Part shown: positions 36,161 to 44,160 of the stretch, one piece after another
Layout of the letters: each line of letters starts with the position of its first letter
Position numbering within the stretch: position 1 is the stretch's first letter
Assembly (NCBI RefSeq): GCF_000332195.1
Contig: NZ_KB235922.1
Location: 5,181,322 to 5,245,321, forward strand
Origin: Pleurocapsa sp. PCC 7319
Lineage (GTDB): Bacteria > Cyanobacteriota > Cyanobacteriia > Cyanobacteriales > Xenococcaceae
Direction of reading: 5' to 3'
DNA length: 64,000 nt
Made by a program: the position numbers and the translations under genes
Notes under the pieces: model-generated
Database searches by the model: none
The model's input: only the letters and a program-made list of their open reading frames with translations
Told to the model about the DNA's origin: nothing

Positions 36161-38014
36161 GTGGTATCTACAAGTATTCCCAAAGGCTCACAATCAACCC
36201 AGACTCCCCAGCGTCAGACAGGTGCATTTGCATTAATGGACAGTCTACGTCGTCACGGTGTCCAGCATATTTTTGGCTACCCTGGTGGAGCAATATTGCC
36301 GATCTATGATGAATTATATCGTTCAGAAGCAAGGGGAGAAGTCCAGCATATTCTAGTTCGTCACGAACAAGCTGCTTCCCATGCAGCAGATGGGTATGCT
36401 CGTGCGACAGGGAAAGTGGGAGTTTGTTTTGCGACTTCTGGGCCAGGAGCTACTAATCTCGTTACAGGTATTGCGACTGCTCATCTTGATTCTATTCCCA
36501 TGGTGGCAATTACGGGACAGGTAACTCGTCCGGCAATTGGAACGGATGCTTTTCAGGAAACAGATATTTTTGGTATCACTACACCCATAGTTAAAAACTC
36601 TTATGTGGTACGTCATGCTAAAGACATGGCAAGAATTGTTGCCGAAGCTTTTCATATTGCTAGTACGGGCCGTCCTGGACCAGTCTTGATTGATGTACCC
36701 AAGGATGTTGGCTATGAAGAATTTGATTATGTACCTGTGTCGCCAGGACAGGTAAACCTCAGAGGTTATAAACCTACTGTCAGGGGAAATCCTCGCCAAA
36801 TTAGCGCTGCTCTCAAGTTGATAGCCAAAGCAGAAAGACCTCTGATGTATGTTGGTGGTGGCGCAATATCTGCCGATGCTCATGGTCAAATTAAAGAACT
36901 GGCAGAAAAATTTCAGATTCCTGTAACTACTACTCTGATGGGCCTAGGAGCTTTTGATGAATATCATCCCCTATCGGTAGGAATGTTAGGCATGCACGGT
37001 ACAGCTTATGCTAACTTTGCCGTCAGTGAATGTGATTTGTTAATTGCCATTGGTGCCAGATTTGACGATCGCGTTACAGGTAAATTAGACGAATTTGCCA
37101 ATCGAGCTAAAGTAATTCACATCGACATCGATCCTGCCGAAGTTGGCAAGAATCGCGCTCCTGAAGTGCCAATTGTGGGGGATGTTCGCAAGGTGCTAGA
37201 GCAAATGCTCGAAAGAGCGAAAGAAGCTAACTTTAGTTCTAACTCCAACATTACTCAGCCCTGGCTAGATAAAATTAATCACTGGCGGGAAGAATATCCC
37301 TTGGTTGCTCCCCACCCTGAACAAGGTATCTCTCCTCAGGAAGTGATTGTTGAACTAAATAATCAAGCACCCCACGCTTATTACACTACTGATGTTGGAC
37401 AACATCAAATGTGGGCAGCGCAATTTTTGAAAAATGGTCCTCGTCGTTGGATTTCCAGTGCTGGTTTAGGTACTATGGGCTATGGTTTACCTGCAGCTAT
37501 GGGTGTTAAAGTTGCTATTCCCAATGAAGAAACTATCTGTATCAGTGGGGATGCCAGTTTCCAAATGAATCCTCAAGAGTTGGGGACTTTAGCTCAGTTT
37601 GGGATCAATGTTAAAACCGTAATCATCAATAACGGTTGGCAAGGAATGGTTCGTCAGTGGCAGCAGACTTTCTTTGGTGAGCGATATTCTTCATCCAATA
37701 TGGAAGTAGGTGCTCCAGACTTTGAAATTTTGGCTAAAGCTTACGGTCTCAAAGGAATGATTGTGCGCGATCGCTCTGAATTGGCTCCAGCTATTGCCGA
37801 GATGTTAGCCCACGATGGTCCGGTATTAATGGATGTCCAAGTAACCAAGGATGAAAACTGTTATCCAATGATTGCCCCTGGCAAAAGCAATTCTCAAATG
37901 TTGGGATTACCTGAGAAAGAACATCCTGCTGCTGAGTTTATTAACTGTACTGACTGCGGTACAACTAACCCTGTTGCTAATAAGTTCTGTCCTGAATGTG
38001 GTAGTAAGTTGTAA
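36161..38014 (+). CDS. ilvB: Acetolactate synthase large subunit with C-terminal zinc ribbon
   Basis: A 617-residue enzyme from a GTG start (AGGCGGA upstream). It joins two pyruvate, or pyruvate and 2-ketobutyrate, in branched-chain amino-acid synthesis. The N-terminal thiamine-diphosphate domain has the catalytic Glu in [16 protein letters not shown]. The C-terminal ThDP-binding motif is [20 protein letters not shown], running on to VIINN. After the usual end, residues 595-614 form a small zinc ribbon with Cys596, Cys599, Cys610 and Cys613 ([20 protein letters not shown]), an unusual addition. The regulatory subunit ilvN is not adjacent. Confidence 0.95.
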   Translation: MVSTSIPKGSQSTQTPQRQTGAFALMDSLRRHGVQHIFGYPGGAILPIYDELYRSEARGEVQHILVRHEQAASHAADGYARATGKVGVCFATSGPGATNLVTGIATAHLDSIPMVAITGQVTRPAIGTDAFQETDIFGITTPIVKNSYVVRHAKDMARIVAEAFHIASTGRPGPVLIDVPKDVGYEEFDYVPVSPGQVNLRGYKPTVRGNPRQISAALKLIAKAERPLMYVGGGAISADAHGQIKELAEKFQIPVTTTLMGLGAFDEYHPLSVGMLGMHGTAYANFAVSECDLLIAIGARFDDRVTGKLDEFANRAKVIHIDIDPAEVGKNRAPEVPIVGDVRKVLEQMLERAKEANFSSNSNITQPWLDKINHWREEYPLVAPHPEQGISPQEVIVELNNQAPHAYYTTDVGQHQMWAAQFLKNGPRRWISSAGLGTMGYGLPAAMGVKVAIPNEETICISGDASFQMNPQELGTLAQFGINVKTVIINNGWQGMVRQWQQTFFGERYSSSNMEVGAPDFEILAKAYGLKGMIVRDRSELAPAIAEMLAHDGPVLMDVQVTKDENCYPMIAPGKSNSQMLGLPEKEHPAAEFINCTDCGTTNPVANKFCPECGSKL

Positions 38015-38228
38015 TTGTTTATGCAGATGCCCAAACTTCAGTTTGTGCTAATTGTTAAATAAATCTCAATTCAAGATGTTCTAAAGCAGATATTGATCTT
38101 CATAGAACTGGAAAGTTAAGGGCGATCGCACTGACATAGAGCCAATCAAAAACGATCACCTGATTCAAATAAACAAACTCGGTGAAACTTTAAAATATTC
38201 TCCCAGTGCTTTTGCCTGTGCTTTAGTG

Positions 38229-38263
38229 ATGTACCTACACCGATGCTTCGCATACGGATGTAG
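38229..38263. repeat. Strong hairpin at the 3' end of the tnpB remnant
   Basis: CCTACA, CCG and ATGC pair with GCAT, CGG and TGTAGG around a TTC loop, with single bulges. It spans the end of the remnant, where tnpB elements usually begin their structured omega-RNA. It is probably left over from that region. Confidence 0.5.
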
Positions 38264-38564
38264 GCTTCTCCAGACCCCGTAGGGAAGAGAGAACTAGCTT
38301 GGAGGTACTATTAGTAGTAGATGAGATAACTACTGGATTTCCTCTACGCCGTTTTATGGTTGGGAACACATCCAGCCCAACCCTCTTCACGTTGACCGAA
38401 GAAGCAATATCTCGGTCAACCCAGAGCTTTAATTCTTCATCCCAATACTTTCTGATACTGACATCGGTAAAGACAAACTCGTCTTTGTAAGGCAATATCA
38501 TTGAGGTATACGCGGGATTTACTGCGACAACTGAAGCACCAGTTTTTTCGCCTATGTACTTCAT
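38235..38564 (-). pseudogene. tnpB remnant (IS200/IS605-family OrfB, C-terminal part)
   Basis: A 109-residue fragment. KTGASVVAVNPAYTSMILPY matches the region before the TnpB zinc finger, and WVDRDIASSVNVKRVGLDVF is the RuvC-III motif with the catalytic Asp. The tail KRRRGNPVVISSTTNSTSKL is typical of cyanobacterial TnpB ends. The cysteines expected after NPAYTS are missing, as in some cyanobacterial versions. About 300 N-terminal residues with RuvC I and II are absent, so it is inactive. Confidence 0.85.
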
Positions 38565-38679
38565 AAATTAGAGTAAGCAATCTTATCAAAAATAAGGGTC
38601 ATTTTTCCATTTATCCTTATCGCATTCAGAATGAGTTAAAAAATATTTGTAATAAACAGTCTGGTTAATGAATATGTTG

Positions 38680-39243
38680 CTAAAAATTGAGGCTGGATCC
38701 TGTGCGTTTAATAAAAACCCACAGAAAAGCTCGTCCAAAATCCCGTACAATTTTGAATTTTGGTTCAGATGGTCTATTGGTGGCTAGGGAAACAGGAGTA
38801 TAAGTAATTCCTTGGCTACCTAGAATCACAAACGCGATCGCTTTTGCTCTGGGAAGATGAAAATCAGAAGTAATTAAATAAATATGGTTAATATTTTGTT
38901 GTTTAAAATCAGCAACTACAGTTGTGAAGTTAGTTACTGTATCTGTTGCCCGATAATCAAGATGAAATCGATGATTGTCAACACCTGCACTCTCAAAAAT
39001 TTCTCTAGCTCGAACTTCGTTAGTACCTGAAGAAACCCATATTGGTAAATTAGGATGTGACCTAGCAAATTCTGCGGTAAATACTTCCCGTTGATGACCA
39101 CCACCAAGAGTCAAAATTGCTTGAGGACTAGGTGATTGATAACGGGCGATCGCTAGCTTGAGGGGAATAATACTAATGATACTAATTAGAACACTTATGG
39201 TTGTGATGAGGATTAACTTCTGGTTTTTCAATAATATTTTCAC
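38680..39243 (-). CDS. DUF218 (YdcF/SanA-like) membrane-anchored protein
   Basis: A 187-residue protein with an N-terminal membrane anchor (LILITTISVLISIISIIPLK). The DUF218 core follows: PQAILTLGGGHQREVFTAEF, IWVSSGTNEVRAREIFESAG, and the last motif IYLITSDFHLPRAKAIAFVI. The family is linked to envelope integrity and polysaccharide or lipid steps, with SAM or other ligand binding reported for some members. It should face the periplasm. It starts at an ATG and stands alone. Confidence 0.88.
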   Translation of the reverse strand: MKILLKNQKLILITTISVLISIISIIPLKLAIARYQSPSPQAILTLGGGHQREVFTAEFARSHPNLPIWVSSGTNEVRAREIFESAGVDNHRFHLDYRATDTVTNFTTVVADFKQQNINHIYLITSDFHLPRAKAIAFVILGSQGITYTPVSLATNRPSEPKFKIVRDFGRAFLWVFIKRTGSSLNF

Positions 39244-39412
39244 GAAAGGAAATTTGGCGTTGCATCCCTGCGGAATAATCTGAATGAGATATAAAGCTTT
39301 TTATTTGATTCGCTTTTCTAGAGCGAGCCACTCTCTATCAATTCAGCGTTAACGTATTGGTGAGCGGCTCAATAGTGATGTTGCTAATACTCTGTTATCT
39401 GCTTTATTGAGT

Positions 39413-40060
39413 TTAGAATGACTTATCTCCAAGTGTATACATTTTAGGATTACCGTCGGCAGTAGTTTGTAAACTTTGTTTGAGGACTTTTTTCACAGTG
39501 TTTTCAACTTGCTCCATTTCTTCCGGTTTGTTGGAATTGAGATATTCATCTGGTATCAGTACCCCAGCTATAGTACTTTTTCCTACTTGAACTTGAATGT
39601 TTTGGTGTGTACCAGTATTACCTTGAACATCAATCCTAGGGTCAGTTGAGTTATTAGACTTATGAATTGAACCAGATCCACGTGCGAGATCTGCATATTG
39701 AAGTCCATCTATTGCAACCTCGGCTTTTTCCTTGGTTTTTTTATTTGGTCTATAACCTTTAGTGTCCATATCTTGCTCTTTATGCTTCCCATTTAACGAA
39801 GTGCTATCTTGAGAACTAGAGCTAGGTTGAGAAGGGTTAGTGATAGAGCTAGGTTTAGGAGGGTTAGGGTTAGGGTTAGTGCTAGTTCCTCCAGTTTTTT
39901 TTCCTTTTCCTTTTCCTTTTCCTTTTCTAGTTGCTATAAGAATTTCTTGCTGGTTCTGTTGCTTGATAGTATCGACCAAACTATCATTAGCTGTAGCAAC
40001 ACTATTAAAGCCGAAAGTTGTAATTAATAAAGTACCAACAATTGCAACTGTAGATTTCAT
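39413..40060 (-). CDS. Secreted low-complexity protein with Gly-Lys and Asn-Pro tracts
   Basis: A 215-residue protein from the ATG at 40060, which has AGGAGA eight bases upstream (a longer in-frame start at 40087 is less likely). A signal peptide (STVAIVGTLLITTFGFNSVA) precedes a low-complexity zone with RKGKGKGKGKK and NPNPNPPKP. A folded-looking C-terminal part follows (AEVAIDGLQYADLARGSGSI, IQVQVGKSTIAGVLIPDEYL). The mature protein should be exported, perhaps to bind polyanionic cell-surface material through the lysine tract. No known domain is recognised. Confidence 0.65.
   Translation of the reverse strand: MKSTVAIVGTLLITTFGFNSVATANDSLVDTIKQQNQQEILIATRKGKGKGKGKKTGGTSTNPNPNPPKPSSITNPSQPSSSSQDSTSLNGKHKEQDMDTKGYRPNKKTKEKAEVAIDGLQYADLARGSGSIHKSNNSTDPRIDVQGNTGTHQNIQVQVGKSTIAGVLIPDEYLNSNKPEEMEQVENTVKKVLKQSLQTTADGNPKMYTLGDKSF
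39861..39931. repeat. Simple repeats inside the secreted protein gene
   Basis: Three GGGTTA units (39861-39879) encode the Asn-Pro tract and about five TTTTCC units (39895-39928) encode the Gly-Lys tract on the minus strand. Both are in multiples of six bases, so slippage changes length without breaking the frame. Confidence 0.85.
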
Positions 40061-40329
40061 AATTAATTTCTCCTGATTCAAATTCATTTAAATTAATCGT
40101 AGAGATTCGACTAGGGAAAAACATCTGAAAAACGTCTCGAATCTACCATCAACGAAAGAAGTAATCCTCCTGCAACTTTCGCTGAAACCTAAGTGTATTT
40201 ACCTAAGACTAAAGCTTACTAGCTGCAATATCAATTGCCACTAAAGTGATAAATTCCCGCTTTGTACTAGCGATCGGAAAACATTTCGCAGTTTAATAAA
40301 GAGATATTCAGCTGCTCATTATAGTTACC

Positions 40330-41514
40330 ATGCTTTCCTCTATCAAATTTCTGCCCAATCCTTTTCGCTTTTTGCTTATTGCCGAATGGATCATGCTTGC
40401 CAGTTGTGGTGCTTTGGCTGTGGTGGAAGCTTGGCAGGGTCATATGATTCCTGTCCGACATATCTCAATTCTAGTTGTGCTGGGTTTGATGGGTTTAATC
40501 TTGCCTACTGGAAGACTTCTCGTCAAAATTATCTATACTGTCCTCGAAATTGGCTTAATTTTTTACGGGACGTTTTTGGGATATCTTCATGTCTTACCGA
40601 CCTTGTATTTAATTGTGGTAATGCGGAGTTGTTTTTTGTTTGAAAATCTTGGTCGATGGGTAGTTACTAGTGTGGTCTTTCTTCTCTTTCTGAGCGACCA
40701 GTTTAAATATATTCAGCGCGCATTACCAGAAGCACCAGAAGATCAGGTTAATTTTGGGATGCACATAATAGCTGAAACTCTTGTTTTTGGCTTAGCGATC
40801 TTTTTTGTGTTGCAGCTGACTAATAAAATGCTCAACGAACGTCAGATGCGGCAAAAGCTAGCTCACGCTCACGAGAAGTTACAGCAGTACTCCCAGAAGA
40901 TAGAAGAACTGGCAACGGTACAAGAGCGTAATCGTATTGCTCGCGATATCCATGATTCTTTAGGTCATGCCCTCACCAGTTTAAACATTCAGATGCAAAC
41001 TGCTGTCAAACTCTGGGACAAAGAACCAGCTCAAGCTCATTCGTTTTTAACGCAAGCCCAAAAACTAGGTAAGACTGCCATGCAGGAAGTGCGTAAATCT
41101 ATTAGTACACTTAGAGAAGATGCTCAAGACGAACCACCTCTCGAAGTCAAAATCGATACTTTGGTTGATGATTTTCGCAAAGGAACTGGTCTAGAAATTT
41201 GTGCTAACATTAGTCGCTGTGGCTCAGTTCCATTACCAGTAGCCCAAACTGTTTATCGAATCGTACAAGAAGCATTGACCAACATCTTTAAATATGCCCA
41301 AGCTACAGAAGTACAAATTCAACTGAGCAGTTCCCAAAAAGGACTAAATTTGACCGTAGAAGATAACGGTAAAGGATTTGATTTAAACCAAAAACGTTCT
41401 GGATACGGACTTCAAGGAATGCAAGAGAGAGTAACTGCCGTCCAAGGTCATATCCAGTTACACGCTTCACCAGGAAATGGCTGTCGTATAGAAGTTGAAA
41501 TTCCTACTGTTTAG
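40330..41514 (+). CDS. NarL-type membrane sensor histidine kinase
   Basis: A 394-residue kinase. The N-terminal half holds about five to six transmembrane helices without a large sensor loop, so it senses something in or near the membrane. A coiled linker (QKLAHAHEKLQQYSQKIEEL) leads to a HisKA_3 dimerisation domain with the phospho-acceptor His in RNRIARDIHDSLGHALTSLN. The HATPase_c domain has the N box QEALTNIFKYAQAT and G boxes DNGKGFD and GYGLQGM. A NarL/FixJ-type response regulator would be its partner, but none adjoins it. ATG start. Confidence 0.92.
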   Translation: MLSSIKFLPNPFRFLLIAEWIMLASCGALAVVEAWQGHMIPVRHISILVVLGLMGLILPTGRLLVKIIYTVLEIGLIFYGTFLGYLHVLPTLYLIVVMRSCFLFENLGRWVVTSVVFLLFLSDQFKYIQRALPEAPEDQVNFGMHIIAETLVFGLAIFFVLQLTNKMLNERQMRQKLAHAHEKLQQYSQKIEELATVQERNRIARDIHDSLGHALTSLNIQMQTAVKLWDKEPAQAHSFLTQAQKLGKTAMQEVRKSISTLREDAQDEPPLEVKIDTLVDDFRKGTGLEICANISRCGSVPLPVAQTVYRIVQEALTNIFKYAQATEVQIQLSSSQKGLNLTVEDNGKGFDLNQKRSGYGLQGMQERVTAVQGHIQLHASPGNGCRIEVEIPTV

Positions 41515-41530
41515 ACCGCATCTAGTTTGA

Positions 41531-41572
41531 GCGTGGGGGATGCTGAATTTAGTTCAGCATATCCAACCACGC
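41531..41572. repeat. Long imperfect stem-loop after the NarL-type kinase gene
   Basis: GCGTGG with CCACGC and GGATGCTGAA with TTCAGCATATCC form a two-part stem 16 bases after the kinase stop. No T-run follows. It may end transcription or be a decayed mobile palindrome. Confidence 0.5.
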
Positions 41573-41610
41573 TGTTGAAACCTGTAGTTTTTAATGTAAC
41601 TGTTCGAGAA

Positions 41611-41650
41611 AGTAACAAGTAGCAAGTAGCAAGTAGCAAGTAAAAAGTTG
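41611..41650. repeat. Short tandem heptamer repeat
   Basis: AGTAACAAGTAGC followed by two more AAGTAGC units and an AAGTAAA end. Seven-base tandem repeats like this are a known class of short repetitive DNA in cyanobacteria. Confidence 0.75.
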
Positions 41651-41757
41651 TTGTTGACCCTTCTAACTCAAACCCTATTTAACCAGCAAAACTCCAGTTT
41701 TCAATGTGGACGGGGTTTAAGAGCTTTATACTTTTTGTTTAAGTATTGACACTTTGA

Positions 41758-42048
41758 TTGCCAAGGCAATCTCCTCAACCAAAATTGACCCCTAGAAGAG
41801 TTGCACAGTCTATCTTGGCACTTTTTGCCGAGATTGGTTCTCCAACCACTTCGCCCAAACTCCGTGGAAATTCTTCTGAATTGAAAGGATTAATATCACC
41901 TCGACAATTCCCAGATCGTCTAGAGATTTATGGATTTGATTTTACTGAAAAAAATATAAATTTAGATCCCTATTTTGGGAATCTTAAAAATAGCATTTTT
42001 CAGCAATTACAAATTTTACTTTTAATGTGCTTGTCTTTTGAGAGCTAA
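41758..42048 (+). pseudogene. Transposase C-terminal remnant
   Basis: The frame begins right after an in-frame TGA at 41755-41757 and has no proper start. Residues 2-45 (PRQSPQPKLTPRRVAQSILA, then LFAEIGSPTTSPKLRGNSSE) look like the tail of a cyanobacterial DDE transposase, in which arginine-rich, Pro-rich ends with KPRGxSxG are usual. Beyond that the frame runs into unrelated sequence. Everything before the tail is lost. Family assignment is from memory. Confidence 0.45.
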
Positions 42049-42086
42049 TTAACGAAATAAAAGATATTTCAGCCATTGCCAGTTAT

Positions 42087-43730
42087 ATGAATAATTTATT
42101 CTACGAGGAAAATTTAGACCAGAAACACCGCGTACCAGTATGGCTGGTATTAATAGGAGTGACTTTTATCTTTACTGCTACAGCGATTTCAATCAATCGT
42201 ATTAATCAATGGGCAGAAACAAACAAACATATTCAAACTCTTTTAGTAAACCTGAAAGAACAGTTGAGTAGGACTAATTCTTTGGAATGGGAAGCTATTG
42301 CCAAAGGAAAACTAGATGATAATGTCAGAGAAGAATTAACCGAGAATGAGGAAGATACCGAGGTACTACTCGCTCAAATTCAGCAAATAAACCTGAAAAA
42401 AAATAAATTTGATCGCTTTTTTCTGCTTTACAATCGCTATCAAACAGAAGTAGAACGAGCTTTAAATTTAATAGCTGCTCAACAATTAGAAAAAGTTCTC
42501 GAAATTAGTGAAGAAGAAATAGATGAAATCTACGATGAGTTATATGCAGAAATTGTTACTTTAGAAAAAGTTTATCTAGATCGAGAGCAACAAGCAAGAA
42601 CAATTGCCAGTTTTGGTACTACTTTATCTTTACTGTTAGCTGGTCTGACTTTAGGAGGAGGATTTTGGCAGTTTAATCGTCAGCTATGGACTAAAAATCA
42701 AGATTTAGAAACAACATTAACCGAACTCAGACTAACTCAAGGACAGTTAATTCAACAAGAAAAAATGGCAGCATTAGGACAGCTTGTAGCTGGAGTAGCC
42801 CACGAAATCAATACTCCTTTAGGAGCAATTCAAGCTTCTGCCAATAATATCACCAAAGCATTAAGAGAAGCTCTATCAGAATTACCACAACTCAATCAAA
42901 TTCTTAATGCAGCTCAACAAGAATGCTTTTTCGATTTATTAGCTCAGGCCACAGAGAATAAAACCGTTCTGACTTCCAGTGAAAAACGTCCCTTAAAACG
43001 AAAGCTGACTAAGTGGTTGCAAGAGCAAAAGATTGATAACGCCAGAAATATAGCTGATATTTTGCTCGATATTGGAATCTATGAGAGAAAAATGGCAACA
43101 GATAATCAGTATCTGTCTTCATTTTTACCTCTACTGAAACATCCTCAAGTTGATTGGATTTTACAACTTGCCTACAACTTAACTCGCCTACTTGGCAATA
43201 ATCATACTATTTTGACCGCAATAAAAAGAGCATCCAAAGTAGTCTTTGCACTTAAAAACTATGCTCGGCAAGATCAAACTGGCGAACAACAACTGATACA
43301 AATTACTGATGGGATTGAAACCGTCCTGGAAATTTATCATAATCAGATCAAACGAGACATTGAAATAATTCGTAATTATCAATCTTTACCTGAGGTAAAG
43401 TGTTATCCTGATGAGCTAATCCAAGTCTGGACGAACTTAATTCACAATGCAGTTCAGGCGATCAAAGGAAAAGGTCAGATAGCAATTATTACGGAGCAGG
43501 TCGAAAAAGGTGTTCAAGTTCAAATTACTGATTCTGGCTCTGGTATCGATTCAGAAATACAAGCAAGAATCTTTGAGCCTTTTTTTACCACTAAACCAAT
43601 GGGAGAAGGGAGCGGTTTAGGTTTACATATCTGTCAAAAAATTATTAAGAAGCACCAAGGAAGTATCAAAGTTGAAAGTCATCCTGGACAGACTAAATTC
43701 AGTGTTTGGCTTCCAATTAGTTGTGCTTAA
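42087..43730 (+). CDS. Sensor histidine kinase with periplasmic helical sensor
   Basis: A 547-residue kinase with two transmembrane helices (VPVWLVLIGVTFIFTATAIS and TIASFGTTLSLLLAGLTLGG) flanking a 145-residue, probably four-helix extracytoplasmic sensor. A HisKA domain has the phospho-acceptor His in GVAHEINTPLGAIQ, interrupted by a long helical insert (about residues 265-400). The HATPase_c end has NLIHNAVQAIKGKG, DSGSGID and GEGSGLGLHICQKI. It is followed after 37 bases by a response regulator and then by a REC-PAS-GGDEF-EAL gene, so it probably signals to c-di-GMP turnover. The insert in the dimerisation domain is unusual. Confidence 0.93.
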   Translation: MNNLFYEENLDQKHRVPVWLVLIGVTFIFTATAISINRINQWAETNKHIQTLLVNLKEQLSRTNSLEWEAIAKGKLDDNVREELTENEEDTEVLLAQIQQINLKKNKFDRFFLLYNRYQTEVERALNLIAAQQLEKVLEISEEEIDEIYDELYAEIVTLEKVYLDREQQARTIASFGTTLSLLLAGLTLGGGFWQFNRQLWTKNQDLETTLTELRLTQGQLIQQEKMAALGQLVAGVAHEINTPLGAIQASANNITKALREALSELPQLNQILNAAQQECFFDLLAQATENKTVLTSSEKRPLKRKLTKWLQEQKIDNARNIADILLDIGIYERKMATDNQYLSSFLPLLKHPQVDWILQLAYNLTRLLGNNHTILTAIKRASKVVFALKNYARQDQTGEQQLIQITDGIETVLEIYHNQIKRDIEIIRNYQSLPEVKCYPDELIQVWTNLIHNAVQAIKGKGQIAIITEQVEKGVQVQITDSGSGIDSEIQARIFEPFFTTKPMGEGSGLGLHICQKIIKKHQGSIKVESHPGQTKFSVWLPISCA

Positions 43731-43767
43731 TTAGAAGGGGACAATTGAGAAAGGAGAAATTTTAACA

Positions 43768-44157
43768 ATGTCTAATGCAGCAATTCTTTGTGTTGATGAT
43801 GAAATAGTCATATTAGATAGCCTCAAAGAACAGCTTAAACGTTGTTTTGGCGAGCAATATATTTATGAAGTAGCCGAAAGTGCCGAAGAAGCTTGGGAAG
43901 TAATTGAGGAGTTACATGATGATGGGATTAAAATTCTCACAATTGTCTCAGATTGGTTAATGCCAGGGATAAAAGGAGATGAATTCCTGATTCAAGTCCA
44001 TCAAAAATTTCCTCAACTAATTACTGTAATGCTCACCGGACAAGCAGACGAAACTGCCATCGAACGAGCGCAAAAAGAAGCTAATCTCTATGCTTGTCTA
44101 CACAAACCTTGGACTGAAAAAGAGTTATACCAAACGATCGCTTCAGCTTTGGAGTAA
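43768..44157 (+). CDS. Single-domain response regulator
   Basis: A 129-residue REC domain. The acidic pair is in AILCVDDEIVILDS, the phospho-acceptor Asp in TIVSDWLMPGIKGDEFLI, then the conserved Thr in VMLTGQAD and Lys in CLHKPWT. There is no output domain, so it works by protein contact or as a phosphate relay. AAGGAGAA lies nine bases upstream of the ATG. It sits between its likely kinase and the GGDEF-EAL gene, which begins four bases after its stop. Confidence 0.93.
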   Translation: MSNAAILCVDDEIVILDSLKEQLKRCFGEQYIYEVAESAEEAWEVIEELHDDGIKILTIVSDWLMPGIKGDEFLIQVHQKFPQLITVMLTGQADETAIERAQKEANLYACLHKPWTEKELYQTIASALE

Positions 44158-44160
44158 ATA

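Noticed and set aside
39861-39879. Telomere-like TTAGGG repeats
   Set aside because: Only three units, in frame within a protein gene and coding for Asn-Pro; no link to a chromosome end.
43188-43382. Antisense frames inside the kinase and other long genes
   Set aside because: Typical shadows of real genes without start signals or domains.
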